Positions 25,106 through 32,219 of a stretch of 64,000 bases of DNA are shown here, in pieces (the stretch's first letter is position 1; each line of letters opens with the position of its first letter). Origin of the DNA: an uncultured Fibrobacter sp. (GTDB taxonomy: Bacteria; Fibrobacterota; Fibrobacteria; Fibrobacterales; Fibrobacteraceae); the NCBI RefSeq assembly GCF_947166265.1, contig NZ_CAMVDO010000005.1:62001-126000 (forward strand). Reading direction: 5' to 3'. The notes under the pieces are model-generated. The model was not told the DNA's origin. It ran no database searches and worked only from the letters and a program-made list of their open reading frames with translations. Position numbers and translations under genes: made by a program.

Positions 25106-27226
25106 ATGGTCATCAAAAAAAGAAATGTATTTACAATCAATTCGACCGTTAGACTCATTGAAATTTTGATGGCGATACCGCTCCTCGTTGCATGTGGCGA
25201 TGAAAACGGCAATCAAAGTCAATCGCCCGAAATGCCTCAACGTGAAGTAGTCTCATACGATGAACTTGGTTACTGCACCACGGATCGCGAAGGAGACTCC
25301 ATTTTCGTAGCATCACAAAGCACAGATTATCTATGCATAAACAACAATTGGATTGATATAACCAATGTCCAAATTTCAAGTTCCTTTGGCGTTAACCCAG
25401 TTTATAGCAGTTCAGGAATCGAAACCATTACATCATCATCAAGTATCTTTTTTTTCAGCAGCTCAGAAATCAAACAATTCAACTCTTCATCAAGCATAGC
25501 CAAGAATACAACAAATTCCAGCAGTTCTTCCGTCATCATAAAATCTAGCGACAACAACTCATCAAGTTCTTCAAGCAACTCAATCTGTATGGAAGTAAAC
25601 GCCAAAGGCAGTCTTGGTGGAAAATGTAATTCTACAAACATCGGTCTCTGCGCCTTTGCACGTGCCGATTCCTCATATCATATCTGTAGAGCAAAAGGCT
25701 GGGATCTTGCAAACAAAATTGAAATAGATACTTACCAATGGTCGAATGGTAAAGATGGGGAAATCAAGAAAGGCAACGTCACAAGCACTTACTACATCTT
25801 TGAGAAAAATAAATGGAGCGAAGCCAAAAAAGAAACAGCCTTGGGACTTTGTACAGCCAACAATCAGGGGGAAGTCAAAAAATACGTAGAATATGACATT
25901 TCCTATTTTATCTGCGATGACGGCAACTGGAGAGAAGCTTCAGTCATAGAATATGATACTTATGAATGGGACGCGGGAAAAGATGGTGAGGTGAGAGCCG
26001 GTTCAGTAAAACCGACAAATTATTATGTTTATGAAGATGGAATATGGCGTAAAGCCGCAGATTATATCGAAAAACAATATGGAGCATGCGTTGCTAGCAG
26101 AGAAAGTGAAAAAATTTCCACGGGAGGAAAGTACTTTACCTGCGAAAATAAGAAATGGAAAGAAATATCAATCAAAATTTTTGTGTTGGGATATTGTACG
26201 GCCGCAAATGAAGGCACAACGGGACGAATCGACACCATGTATTACTCCTGTGAAAATGGTGATTGGACAGAAATTCCAGCAAAGGAGTACGAATTAGGCC
26301 CCTGTTCAAAGAACTATGTTGGAATTATAAAAAAATGGAATGAGGAGTATTATATCTGTCGTTCCGAATGGTATAAGATGACAACATTGGAATATGACAC
26401 CTACGGGAAAGTATGTTCCGCAGACGGAAGCATTGTCGATGGAGAAGTTATTACAGAAAACAAATATGTTTGTGACAGCACTACTTCAAAAGGAGCTTTT
26501 TTTAGGAAAGCAACTGAAATTGAAATTTCACTTGAAAAAGGCTGCACGGGATACACTGTAGAAGATGAAATCAGGAAACAAATATCTGAAAATCAAGATT
26601 CGATTTATAGATGTCCAAATCAGAATAGTGTTTGGGACGGAACTATTGGAGCTCATGTAACAATAGGTTCTTTCATTGACGAAAGGGATAACAAAACATA
26701 CAAGTCCGTCACCATAGGAGAGCAAACCTGGATGTCTGAAAACTTAAGATACCGAAAAACAGGATCATCTTGCTACACCAACATAGAACTCTGCGAAAAC
26801 GCAAAAATGACATGGGGACTTTATTATACATGGTCCGGGGCGATGGATGCATGTCCTGAAGGTTGGCACCTTCCGTCACGGGAAGAATTCGAAACCTTAA
26901 TCTCTGCTGTTGGGGGACAATCTGTAGCGGGAAAGATGCTCAAATCTTCGACAAGATGGGAAGCAAATAATGGAGCGGATTCATACTCTTTCACGGCGTT
27001 TCCTGCTGGATATGGATACGGTTCCTCTTACAACGGTATTGGCGAATATGCTCACTTTTGGAGTTCGACAGAACTTGATAAGAACAAAGCATACGGACTA
27101 TCTTTGCAAGCTTATGAAACATATACAGAGTGTGCTCTTTCTAACTGTGCTCGTTACAGTAATCGAGCGTACATTGATGAAAGCCCAAAAAAAGATGAAT
27201 ACTCCGTCCGTTGCGTCAAAGATTGA
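25106..27226 (+). CDS. FISUMP-domain lipoprotein with repeated Cys-Trp modules
   Basis: 706 residues from ATG 25106, preceded by GGAGGCTAT. The signal ends in lipobox LLVAC; a Ser-rich linker (about 95-165) leads to 6-7 imperfect modules of 40-70 residues of the form LGxCTxxNEG...YYxCxNGxWxE. The last 190 residues are the Fibrobacter succinogenes major paralogous domain (VTIGEQTWMSENLRY, ACPEGWHLPSREEFETLISA, YGYGSSYNGIGEYAHFWSST, YSVRCVKD). The FISUMP domain is a C-type-lectin-like surface module of unknown ligand. The protein is probably displayed on the outer membrane and may bind surfaces or polymers (inference). Confidence 0.93.
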   Translation: MVIKKRNVFTINSTVRLIEILMAIPLLVACGDENGNQSQSPEMPQREVVSYDELGYCTTDREGDSIFVASQSTDYLCINNNWIDITNVQISSSFGVNPVYSSSGIETITSSSSIFFFSSSEIKQFNSSSSIAKNTTNSSSSSVIIKSSDNNSSSSSSNSICMEVNAKGSLGGKCNSTNIGLCAFARADSSYHICRAKGWDLANKIEIDTYQWSNGKDGEIKKGNVTSTYYIFEKNKWSEAKKETALGLCTANNQGEVKKYVEYDISYFICDDGNWREASVIEYDTYEWDAGKDGEVRAGSVKPTNYYVYEDGIWRKAADYIEKQYGACVASRESEKISTGGKYFTCENKKWKEISIKIFVLGYCTAANEGTTGRIDTMYYSCENGDWTEIPAKEYELGPCSKNYVGIIKKWNEEYYICRSEWYKMTTLEYDTYGKVCSADGSIVDGEVITENKYVCDSTTSKGAFFRKATEIEISLEKGCTGYTVEDEIRKQISENQDSIYRCPNQNSVWDGTIGAHVTIGSFIDERDNKTYKSVTIGEQTWMSENLRYRKTGSSCYTNIELCENAKMTWGLYYTWSGAMDACPEGWHLPSREEFETLISAVGGQSVAGKMLKSSTRWEANNGADSYSFTAFPAGYGYGSSYNGIGEYAHFWSSTELDKNKAYGLSLQAYETYTECALSNCARYSNRAYIDESPKKDEYSVRCVKD

Positions 27227-27256
27227 TTTTGTTAGATTTTTTTAAAGGAGTAAAAA

Positions 27257-27820
27257 ATGAATTTAGACAAAGTAACAAACAAGACTGTAGAACGATATGA
27301 AAAAATATTGGATAACTACTATCCATCGTTTGGTTCTACCGGGTTTACAGAACGAAATCTAACTTTTAATTTTTGCAGCTGTTTCTACAATATAGCCGCT
27401 GAAAAAGATTTAGTTATATGGCAAGAAGTTCCGATAGAAAATAGTAAGTCCAATAAGAAAGAACACTTTGATTCTCTAATTATAAGTAGAAAAGCGAAAA
27501 AACTTTATCTAGTTGAAGCGAAAAGAATAAACAGCAAAAACAAAATTGATTCCGTTGAATCTGATTTGAAAAGAATAAGAAACAACTGGAAGAATATTAA
27601 TATTGATGAGGAAACCAAAGGATATTCCAAACATGCAGTCATTATTGCAGACATATGGATTCCTCATAGTAATGAAAAGGCAAAAAAGGCCAAAGAATAC
27701 TTATTAAAACAATTCAACAACAAATTCAAAAACGCAATAATAAAAGAAGTAAAGACGAAAAACGGTCCGCTTACAGAAAAAGAGCGATACTATATTCTCT
27801 GTTATGTTGAAGAATTGTAA
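27257..27820 (+). CDS. Putative PD-(D/E)XK-fold nuclease-like protein
   Basis: 187 residues, AT-rich, starting behind AAAGGAG. The core FDSLIISRKAKKLYLVEAKR gives the Asp...Glu-x-Lys arrangement of restriction-endonuclease-like folds (Asp about 74, EAK about 92). A TFNFCSCFYN helix upstream and HAVIIADIWIP downstream would complete the sheet. I do not recognise the family. It may be a solitary restriction-like protein or the remains of a defence island; the call rests on a short motif only. Confidence 0.5.
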   Translation: MNLDKVTNKTVERYEKILDNYYPSFGSTGFTERNLTFNFCSCFYNIAAEKDLVIWQEVPIENSKSNKKEHFDSLIISRKAKKLYLVEAKRINSKNKIDSVESDLKRIRNNWKNINIDEETKGYSKHAVIIADIWIPHSNEKAKKAKEYLLKQFNNKFKNAIIKEVKTKNGPLTEKERYYILCYVEEL

Positions 27821-27824
27821 AATC

Positions 27825-27980
27825 AGAAAAATATTTCGGCATCTGCGTTAGGGATAGTGACCCTTTGGGGACAAGACCCGCGTAGTGAGGCTTGGTTCTG
27901 GGAGGTGAGCGGCAAGCGTAAGTGCAGTCGATTGCCCCCAGAATATAGCCCAACCCACGAAGTGGGGAACGCCCAAAATA
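27825..27980. repeat. Composite intergenic repeat-like sequence
   Basis: This GC-richer block between the PD-(D/E)XK-like gene and the thrS remnant has short inverted repeats such as CCCAC-GAA-GTGGG and resembles the low-complexity filler of other gaps in this window. Nothing in it supports a gene. Confidence 0.3.
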
Positions 27981-28170
27981 ATCGCAAGCGAAGTGGCTGA
28001 CTTCTGCGCCCTCGTGAAGGAAAGCGTGCAAGCCGAGTGTCGCGACGGGGTGTTTGCACACCGGCATGACCGAGGCGAGCGGGAAGGACTCCGAAGGAGT
28101 CCCCAAGGGTCAGATGACCGTCGCCCAGTTCCTCGAAATGACCGCAGAAGATCGCAAGGTTGTTCGCTAA
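27981..28170 (+). pseudogene. Remnant of a second thrS copy
   Basis: 27981-28022 encodes IASEVADFCALVKE, identical to the ThrS segment at 23059-23100. 28105-28170 encodes KGQMTVAQFLEMTAEDRKVVR plus stop, matching the ThrS C-terminus (KGQMTVADFLKM, EDDRKVVR). The DNA similarity continues past the stop (TAATCGC). About 220 codons between the two pieces are replaced by roughly 80 bases of filler. So a thrS duplicate, 4.4 kb downstream of the intact gene, was eroded to its ends. Confidence 0.8.
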
Positions 28171-28333
28171 TCGCAAATTGTCATCCTGAACGGAGGCGCG
28201 TTGCGCCGAAGTCGATATACGAAACTTGGCTACTTGTAGCCTTAGTTGAGTTATCCCCATAGAGGATAATTCGACTAAGACTCTGAAGAGTCTAGTCTCA
28301 TATAGGTTCGAAGGAGCAGGATCTAAAACATTT

Positions 28334-28366
28334 CGCCTTGCTACAGAAATGTAGCAAGGCGTTTTT
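28334..28366 (+). terminator. Strong rho-independent terminator
   Basis: CGCCTTGCTAC-AGAAAT-GTAGCAAGGCG, an 11-bp perfect stem, is followed by six T. It stands between the thrS remnant and the convergent Rpn-type gene. Confidence 0.85.
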
Positions 28367-28383
28367 TACGGGACAATCTTAAA

Positions 28384-29196
28384 TTACTTTGCTGCCGATT
28401 CCATACTAGATTCACGCAATTTAAGCACTTCCTCTTCGGAAAGTCGCGAATACTTGACGATTTTTTCGACAGGTTCACCATCTGCAAGCATGGTTACAGC
28501 AGTTTCAACTTGAGCTTTGGTTTTGCCCTTTTCTTCACTTTCATGAAGGTCGAATTCGTAAGTCATATACTTGTTCCTAATGAGAGTATCGGCCTTGTAA
28601 AGAGACACCTGGTCGTTGATGGTTTTTGTTTCACGAGAGTCCGCATTCCTAGTCGCAAAGTACTTCATGTACGCCTTGACAACCGGGTCTGTAAACATTT
28701 CGTACTTCTTAAAGATATAAAAATTTTTGTAAGAAAGGTCTCCCAAAGTAATACTCGGATCTTCACTTGCCCTGTTTTCGAAATGATAACAGGGAAGTCC
28801 ACGTCCAAAAATATCCATAGGGCACAAGAAGATGACATATTGTTCCTTGAGACTGGTGTAATAACCGCCCTTCGAAAGCGCGACGCCATCGCCCACACTC
28901 TGGTAGTACCTAGCACGCTGCGGGAGTTCCTTGGTATCAACCATCTGCATTTCCAAATCAAAGGAACGAACCGTTTCGCCGTTTTCATTGGTTTCCCGCG
29001 CGAAGACATCGTAACGAACGCCCTTATGTTCTGCATCGTAACTCAAAACCGCCTCTGGAATTGGCGTTTCCAAATGATCAATTTTGATGTTCAGCAAGTG
29101 CTCAATAAAAGGCTTCGCGATATGCTTGTTGCTGAATACGAGCCCGAACATAATCGGGTCCGTAATGTCAAGGTCGTCAAAAGACTTAATATTCAT
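28384..29196 (-). CDS. Rpn-family (PD-(D/E)XK nuclease, transposase_31-like) protein, copy 1
   Basis: 270 residues. The N-terminal nuclease domain has FDDLDITDPIMFGLVFSNKH, the catalytic stretch GVRYDVFARETNENGETVRS, FDLEMQMVD and RARYYQSVGD, then KEQYVIFLCPMDIFG and a family middle region to about 225. The C-terminal 45 residues differ from copy 2 at 52443-53252, as is usual for Rpn proteins with variable recognition tails. E. coli RpnA-type proteins promote RecA-independent recombination; action as a true transposase is unproven. AAGGAAT precedes the ATG. Confidence 0.9.
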   Translation of the reverse strand: MNIKSFDDLDITDPIMFGLVFSNKHIAKPFIEHLLNIKIDHLETPIPEAVLSYDAEHKGVRYDVFARETNENGETVRSFDLEMQMVDTKELPQRARYYQSVGDGVALSKGGYYTSLKEQYVIFLCPMDIFGRGLPCYHFENRASEDPSITLGDLSYKNFYIFKKYEMFTDPVVKAYMKYFATRNADSRETKTINDQVSLYKADTLIRNKYMTYEFDLHESEEKGKTKAQVETAVTMLADGEPVEKIVKYSRLSEEEVLKLRESSMESAAK

Positions 29197-29207
29197 GAAT
29201 ATTCCTT

Positions 29208-29246
29208 ACGTGTTAAATTAGGGCTAGTCCCTATTACTTAACACGT
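29208..29246. promoter_or_regulatory. Inverted repeat in the leader of Rpn copy 1
   Basis: ACGTGTTAA and TTAACACGT form 9-bp perfect arms with an inner TAGGG/CCCTA pair, 11 bases before the ATG at 29196. The ribosome site lies just outside it, so it could act as an operator or a translation-controlling hairpin. Confidence 0.5.
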
Positions 29247-29340
29247 TTGTTTCAGCCCTTCAAAGCCAAGATTTTTGTAAAAATTTTGTAAAATCTGTAT
29301 TTAATCAACAAAGATCCATATGCAGAACAAAAAATAGCCC

Positions 29341-29382
29341 TATCGGTCGCCCTGCGGGCTCCCTCCAGGGTGACATCCGATA
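29341..29382. repeat. Intergenic palindromic repeat
   Basis: TATCGG...CCGATA ends enclose GTCGCCCTGCGGGC and CCAGGGTGAC, a nested inverted-repeat unit of the type scattered between genes in this genome. No gene lies in the 29247-29435 gap. Confidence 0.4.
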
Positions 29383-29384
29383 AA

Positions 29385-29416
29385 ATTAAAAACGCAGACT
29401 CATTGAGCCTGCGTCT
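29385..29416 (-). terminator. Terminator after the 29436-29876 gene
   Basis: On the minus strand ACGCAG...CTGCGT closes an 11-base loop and is followed by TTTTTAATTTTA. The plus-strand side is also T-rich, so it may be bidirectional. Confidence 0.6.
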
Positions 29417-29435
29417 TTTTCTTTTAGTCATTCTC

Positions 29436-29876
29436 TTAAGAACGCCGTTTCAGAAGGGGATAATCTTGAAGATAACCGTATTCTCTAATGCAACGAACGA
29501 TTTCATTGTGCCAGAAGATAATTTCTTCTGTATCAGGGCAATGTTCTATCATATACGACACACAGTGTTTTCCCGAAAAAAGGATTTCTGTAAAGCAGCC
29601 ATCCGTAATGCCTTGGCAAAATGTATCCTCCGGCAACGCCGAAATCCGATTGTCGTTCACCTTTATTAACTCCGCAACCTCTTCTGCCATTTTGGAATTC
29701 GTTCCAAGCAGATTCCATGAGGTGTTTAACGTGGCTTTCTTATACAAAAAGATTCGTCCATCGGAACACAAGACGTATCCAGAAGGCAAACGTCCCCAAT
29801 TTCCGCCACTGACTACGGCAAAAAGCACTTCATCCCTTTGGGGATGCGGCGAAAACATATCGTCAATGAAGGACAT
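29436..29876 (-). CDS. Hypothetical protein
   Basis: 146 residues without signal peptide or membrane segment, beginning MSFIDDMFSPHPQRDEVLFA. Features are GGNWGRLPSGYVLCSDGRIF, a middle TFCQGITDGCFTEI and a C-terminal helix EEIIFWHNEIVRCIREYGYL. The size and shape are like small cytosolic immunity-type proteins, but I do not recognise the family. It follows two small secreted-protein genes on the same strand (gap of 2 bases), so the three probably form an operon. Confidence 0.65.
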   Translation of the reverse strand: MSFIDDMFSPHPQRDEVLFAVVSGGNWGRLPSGYVLCSDGRIFLYKKATLNTSWNLLGTNSKMAEEVAELIKVNDNRISALPEDTFCQGITDGCFTEILFSGKHCVSYMIEHCPDTEEIIFWHNEIVRCIREYGYLQDYPLLKRRS

Positions 29877-29878
29877 AA

Positions 29879-30316
29879 CTAGTTTCCTTCATATTGAGAG
29901 GCATATTCTACAGAAGAATCATAACCAGCACCGTTCTCGTAACTTATGCATTTCATCCGATAGCCACCCGCATAAGAGCATTCGTAACCATAACTTCCGC
30001 TCATCAAGGTATTATGGATCATCATTCCTGAGGAGTTGTACTTTTTATTTGATATGTAGAGACCGCCTCCCATATTCGTAGATCGCAGATTGTATTCACG
30101 AGGCATTCCATTTGAATAGTAATCTATAGATTCAGATTCACTGCCGTTTTGCTGAAACCGCGAACTCAAACTTCCGTTCCGATAATCGCATATCAAGCGA
30201 ACGCCGTTATATTGAAATTCCTTTCTGCTTTCGTAGCTAGTCAATGGACAAGAGAGTGCCCAAGCTTGTATTTGAGAGAACGCCAAAAAGGCGACTACGA
30301 TTAGGATTTTTTTCAT
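29879..30316 (-). CDS. Small secreted protein, unknown function
   Basis: 145 residues with an N-terminal signal peptide (MKKILIVVAFLAFSQIQAWA) followed by LSCPLTSYESRKEFQYNG. The mature part is rich in Tyr, Ser and Gly with YYSNGMPREY, a pattern like antigen/MORN-type YwqK repeats (xxYYxNGxxxxx) and six Cys, suggesting an exported disulfide-bonded small protein. No named family is recognised. It ends two bases before the next gene. Confidence 0.65.
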   Translation of the reverse strand: MKKILIVVAFLAFSQIQAWALSCPLTSYESRKEFQYNGVRLICDYRNGSLSSRFQQNGSESESIDYYSNGMPREYNLRSTNMGGGLYISNKKYNSSGMMIHNTLMSGSYGYECSYAGGYRMKCISYENGAGYDSSVEYASQYEGN

Positions 30317-30352
30317 TTTTCACTCCTTTGTTAAACGCATTGTAATGACAAA

Positions 30353-30790
30353 CTATCTACTTTTCTTCCTTGCCGACGAACTCAGGAAATCACGCAAATA
30401 ATTTCCAAACTCCGTATATTCAACTTGATCGCAAACTCCAGTACTTGTCGTAGTAGTGCATTCCACCACGTTTCCGCCGTAATATGTGATATATCCGTAA
30501 TACCTATATTCTCCTAATGCGTAGTAGAACTTCATAATCGAAGTGTATCCATTTCCCTCTACGATAAGGTTGCCTTCCTTGCCAATCTGTTGCTCATACT
30601 TGCGAACATAGTTATTTCCTTGATTATCGTAGAATCGAATATCTTGATAGATTTTCTTCATTGTTTCGCAAGATATTTTCTTGACCGTTGTACCCGAATC
30701 GTAGCTTTTCCTTCTTATTTGGAAATAGCATTGTTCCGCAAATGAAAATGCAGACAACAGGAAAATCATTACAATCGCAATTTTTTTCAT
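30353..30790 (-). CDS. Small secreted protein, unknown function (related in style to its neighbour)
   Basis: 145 residues with signal peptide MKKIAIVMIFLLSAFSFA and mature start EQCYFQIRRKSYDSGTTVKK. Tyr-rich strands (MKFYYALGEYRYYGYITYYG) and the Cys pairs resemble the 29879-30316 product in length and composition, so the two may be diverged paralogues. First gene of the three-gene unit. The ATG follows GGAAT. Confidence 0.65.
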   Translation of the reverse strand: MKKIAIVMIFLLSAFSFAEQCYFQIRRKSYDSGTTVKKISCETMKKIYQDIRFYDNQGNNYVRKYEQQIGKEGNLIVEGNGYTSIMKFYYALGEYRYYGYITYYGGNVVECTTTTSTGVCDQVEYTEFGNYLRDFLSSSARKKSR

Positions 30791-31300
30791 ACATTATTCC
30801 TTTCCGCCAAAGGCGGCTTGCGAGAGGATTTTGAACCTAGCCTTGCCATGTTCGCACATTTTTAGGGATACAAAAAAGGTGCGAAGTCGCAGGCTTACGT
30901 ATTGAAGGCTCTGGTAACCCGTTAGCGATAAGCAACAGACGACCCGCACCACATGGGTGCGAGCGATGTCCTGCTCCCTGCTAACTTCAAGTTTACCAGA
31001 CTTTTCAATACAGGAACAAGATTCTACTCTAAAATCATTATGTCTCCATAAATATAGCATCGTCTGCTCTACTTATTCAAAAACAAAATGAATTTAGGCC
31101 GTCTGTTGCCGATTTTGGTCGCCCGCCAGGCGACTTCTATGTATTAGTAGGCTTTTACCCCCTCAAAAAACCGCATTTTTTTCGCAAAATTTGTTTTACG
31201 AAAAGTTATGTTTTTCTTTGGAAATTTCTTATAGCGAACAAAAATAGTGCGTAAACCCCTAACGCTTGTCTTTTTGACCTGAAAAATCTATATTTAGGGT
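30791..31300. other. Gene-free stretch with short inverted repeats
   Basis: Contains CCGCC-AAA-GGCGG (about 30816), CGCACC-ACAT-GGGTGCG (about 30945) and GTCGCC...GGCGAC (about 31120). A minus-strand frame at 30794-31060 lacks any coding character. Nothing else supportable. Confidence 0.4.
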
Positions 31301-31456
31301 ATGGCATTAGCAATTCGTCCATTACCTGTCTTGGAAAACGCTGCGGCAAACCGCTTCGTGAAGAAAGCGAACCGTATGCTGAGGGCAAATAGAAAGCTTG
31401 ACCTGTCTAAAAAGGCCAAGGCGACCCTTTCTATTCTCAAAACAGCGAAGATTTAG
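31301..31456 (+). CDS. Small basic antitoxin-like protein preceding a GNAT remnant
   Basis: 51 residues, MALAIRPLPVLENAAANRFV continuing KKANRMLRANRKLDLSKKAK, ending LSILKTAKI. The arrangement of a small basic protein directly before a GNAT acetyltransferase gene matches GNAT toxin-antitoxin modules, in which the small partner binds DNA and the toxin. A TATATTT element lies 5-12 bases before the ATG, so the message is nearly leaderless. The family assignment is from context and remembered resemblance, not from a strong motif. Confidence 0.6.
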   Translation: MALAIRPLPVLENAAANRFVKKANRMLRANRKLDLSKKAKATLSILKTAKI

Positions 31457-31457
31457 C

Positions 31458-31815
31458 CAAATGAATTATCTTTCGACCAACTGCAGGTTGATAAAGGCTG
31501 ATCCACAACTATCCTTCGGTGCTAATCGGTCGCCTTGCTGTAAGCAAGGATTTTCAAGGACATGGTATCGGTTCAGAAATTTTGGACTTTCTAAAGATTT
31601 GGTTTTCAGACTCTCACAATAAGACTGCTTGCAGGTTTCTTGCTGTTGACGCCTACAACGCCCAATCTGTCTTAAAATTCTATGGGAATAATGAGTTTTC
31701 GTTCATTTTCAAATCCGAAAACGAAGAGCGAGCTAGTTTACAGTTGCACGAGAGCGAACCTTTACGCACTCGCATGATGTGTTGCGATTTGTTCCCGAAG
31801 GATCTAAAAACATTT
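31458..31815 (+). pseudogene. GNAT acetyltransferase (toxin-like) remnant
   Basis: From about 31495 the frame reads HNYPSVLIGRLAVSKDFQGH then GIGSEILDFLKIWF, the acetyl-CoA loop (Q-x-x-G-x-G) of GNAT enzymes, followed by CRFLAVDAYNAQSVLKFYG. The N-terminal half of the family is missing: bases 31460-31500 carry scraps in other frames (NELSFDQLQVDKG, then stop). The 3' end has no stop of its own and runs into the terminator. So the gene is damaged at both ends, while the small partner at 31301 is intact. Confidence 0.7.
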
Positions 31816-31843
31816 AAAGGACTGCAGCGATGCAGTCCTTTTT
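31816..31843 (+). terminator. Terminator after the GNAT remnant
   Basis: AAGGACTGCA-GCGA-TGCAGTCCTT, a 10-bp perfect stem, followed by TTT. Confidence 0.75.
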
Positions 31844-31869
31844 ATATAAGAAGGGGCAAGCGTTGGACT

Positions 31870-31897
31870 AAAAAAGAACCCCGTCGCCGAGGTTCTT
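31870..31897 (-). terminator. Terminator after the small tandem genes
   Basis: On the minus strand AAGAACC...GGTTCTT with a GC-rich inner loop is followed by TTTT, 20 bases after the last small gene. Confidence 0.7.
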
Positions 31898-31916
31898 CGC
31901 TGTATCTTGTCCGAAA

Positions 31917-32063
31917 TCAGTGAACTTTTAGGTCCATCTGGTCCGGCAAATCATCGGGGCCGTCGCTGCTGGCGGACAAAAGGCGTGCTTCATGCAGGAT
32001 TTCGACCGTCTCGATTTTGGGCTTGACGTATTCCTTTTTAGGCTCTGTCGTATTCGTTTTCAT
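31917..32063 (-). CDS. 48-residue small protein, second of an overlapping pair
   Basis: Reads MKTNTTEPKKEYVKPKIETV, EILHEARLLSASSDGPDDLP, DQMDLKVH. The KKEYxxPxxxxxxxxxxxxLL pattern is that of tiny proteins frequent in Bacteroidota and Fibrobacter that begin K-x-Y-x-x-P and end in a Ser/Asp/Pro stretch. It starts inside the end of the upstream small gene in another frame (26-base overlap). Function unknown; a peptide precursor is one possibility. Confidence 0.55.
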   Translation of the reverse strand: MKTNTTEPKKEYVKPKIETVEILHEARLLSASSDGPDDLPDQMDLKVH

Positions 32064-32181
32064 CGATCATTCCCAGGGATTTGTGATAACCGCTGTCTTG
32101 CAGCAGGTCAATACGATGGTTCAACTGAATGACGCTCATTTCGGGAGCGCGGTATTCTTTCTTGCTGTTTTCGTTTTTCAT
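32038..32181 (-). CDS. 47-residue small protein, first of an overlapping pair
   Basis: Reads MKNENSKKEYRAPEMSVIQL, NHRIDLLQDSGYHKSLGMID, ENEYDRA. It shares KKEYxxPxxxxxxL and the LL(Q/S)(D/A)S motif with the next gene, so the two are paralogues arranged in overlapping frames. It begins 38 bases after the 1295-residue secreted protein gene, probably in the same transcript. Confidence 0.55.
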   Translation of the reverse strand: MKNENSKKEYRAPEMSVIQLNHRIDLLQDSGYHKSLGMIDENEYDRA

Positions 32182-32219
32182 AGGTCTGTTTTAGGTTATA
32201 GGTTTCTAGTTCCCGGTTT

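Noticed and set aside
28384-29196. Classical insertion sequence around the Rpn gene
   Set aside because: No terminal inverted repeats or target duplication at the gene ends; the Rpn family is not a standard IS transposase.
30794-31060. 88-codon minus-strand frame upstream of the small secreted proteins
   Set aside because: It overlaps short inverted repeats and has neither signal peptide nor recognisable domain.
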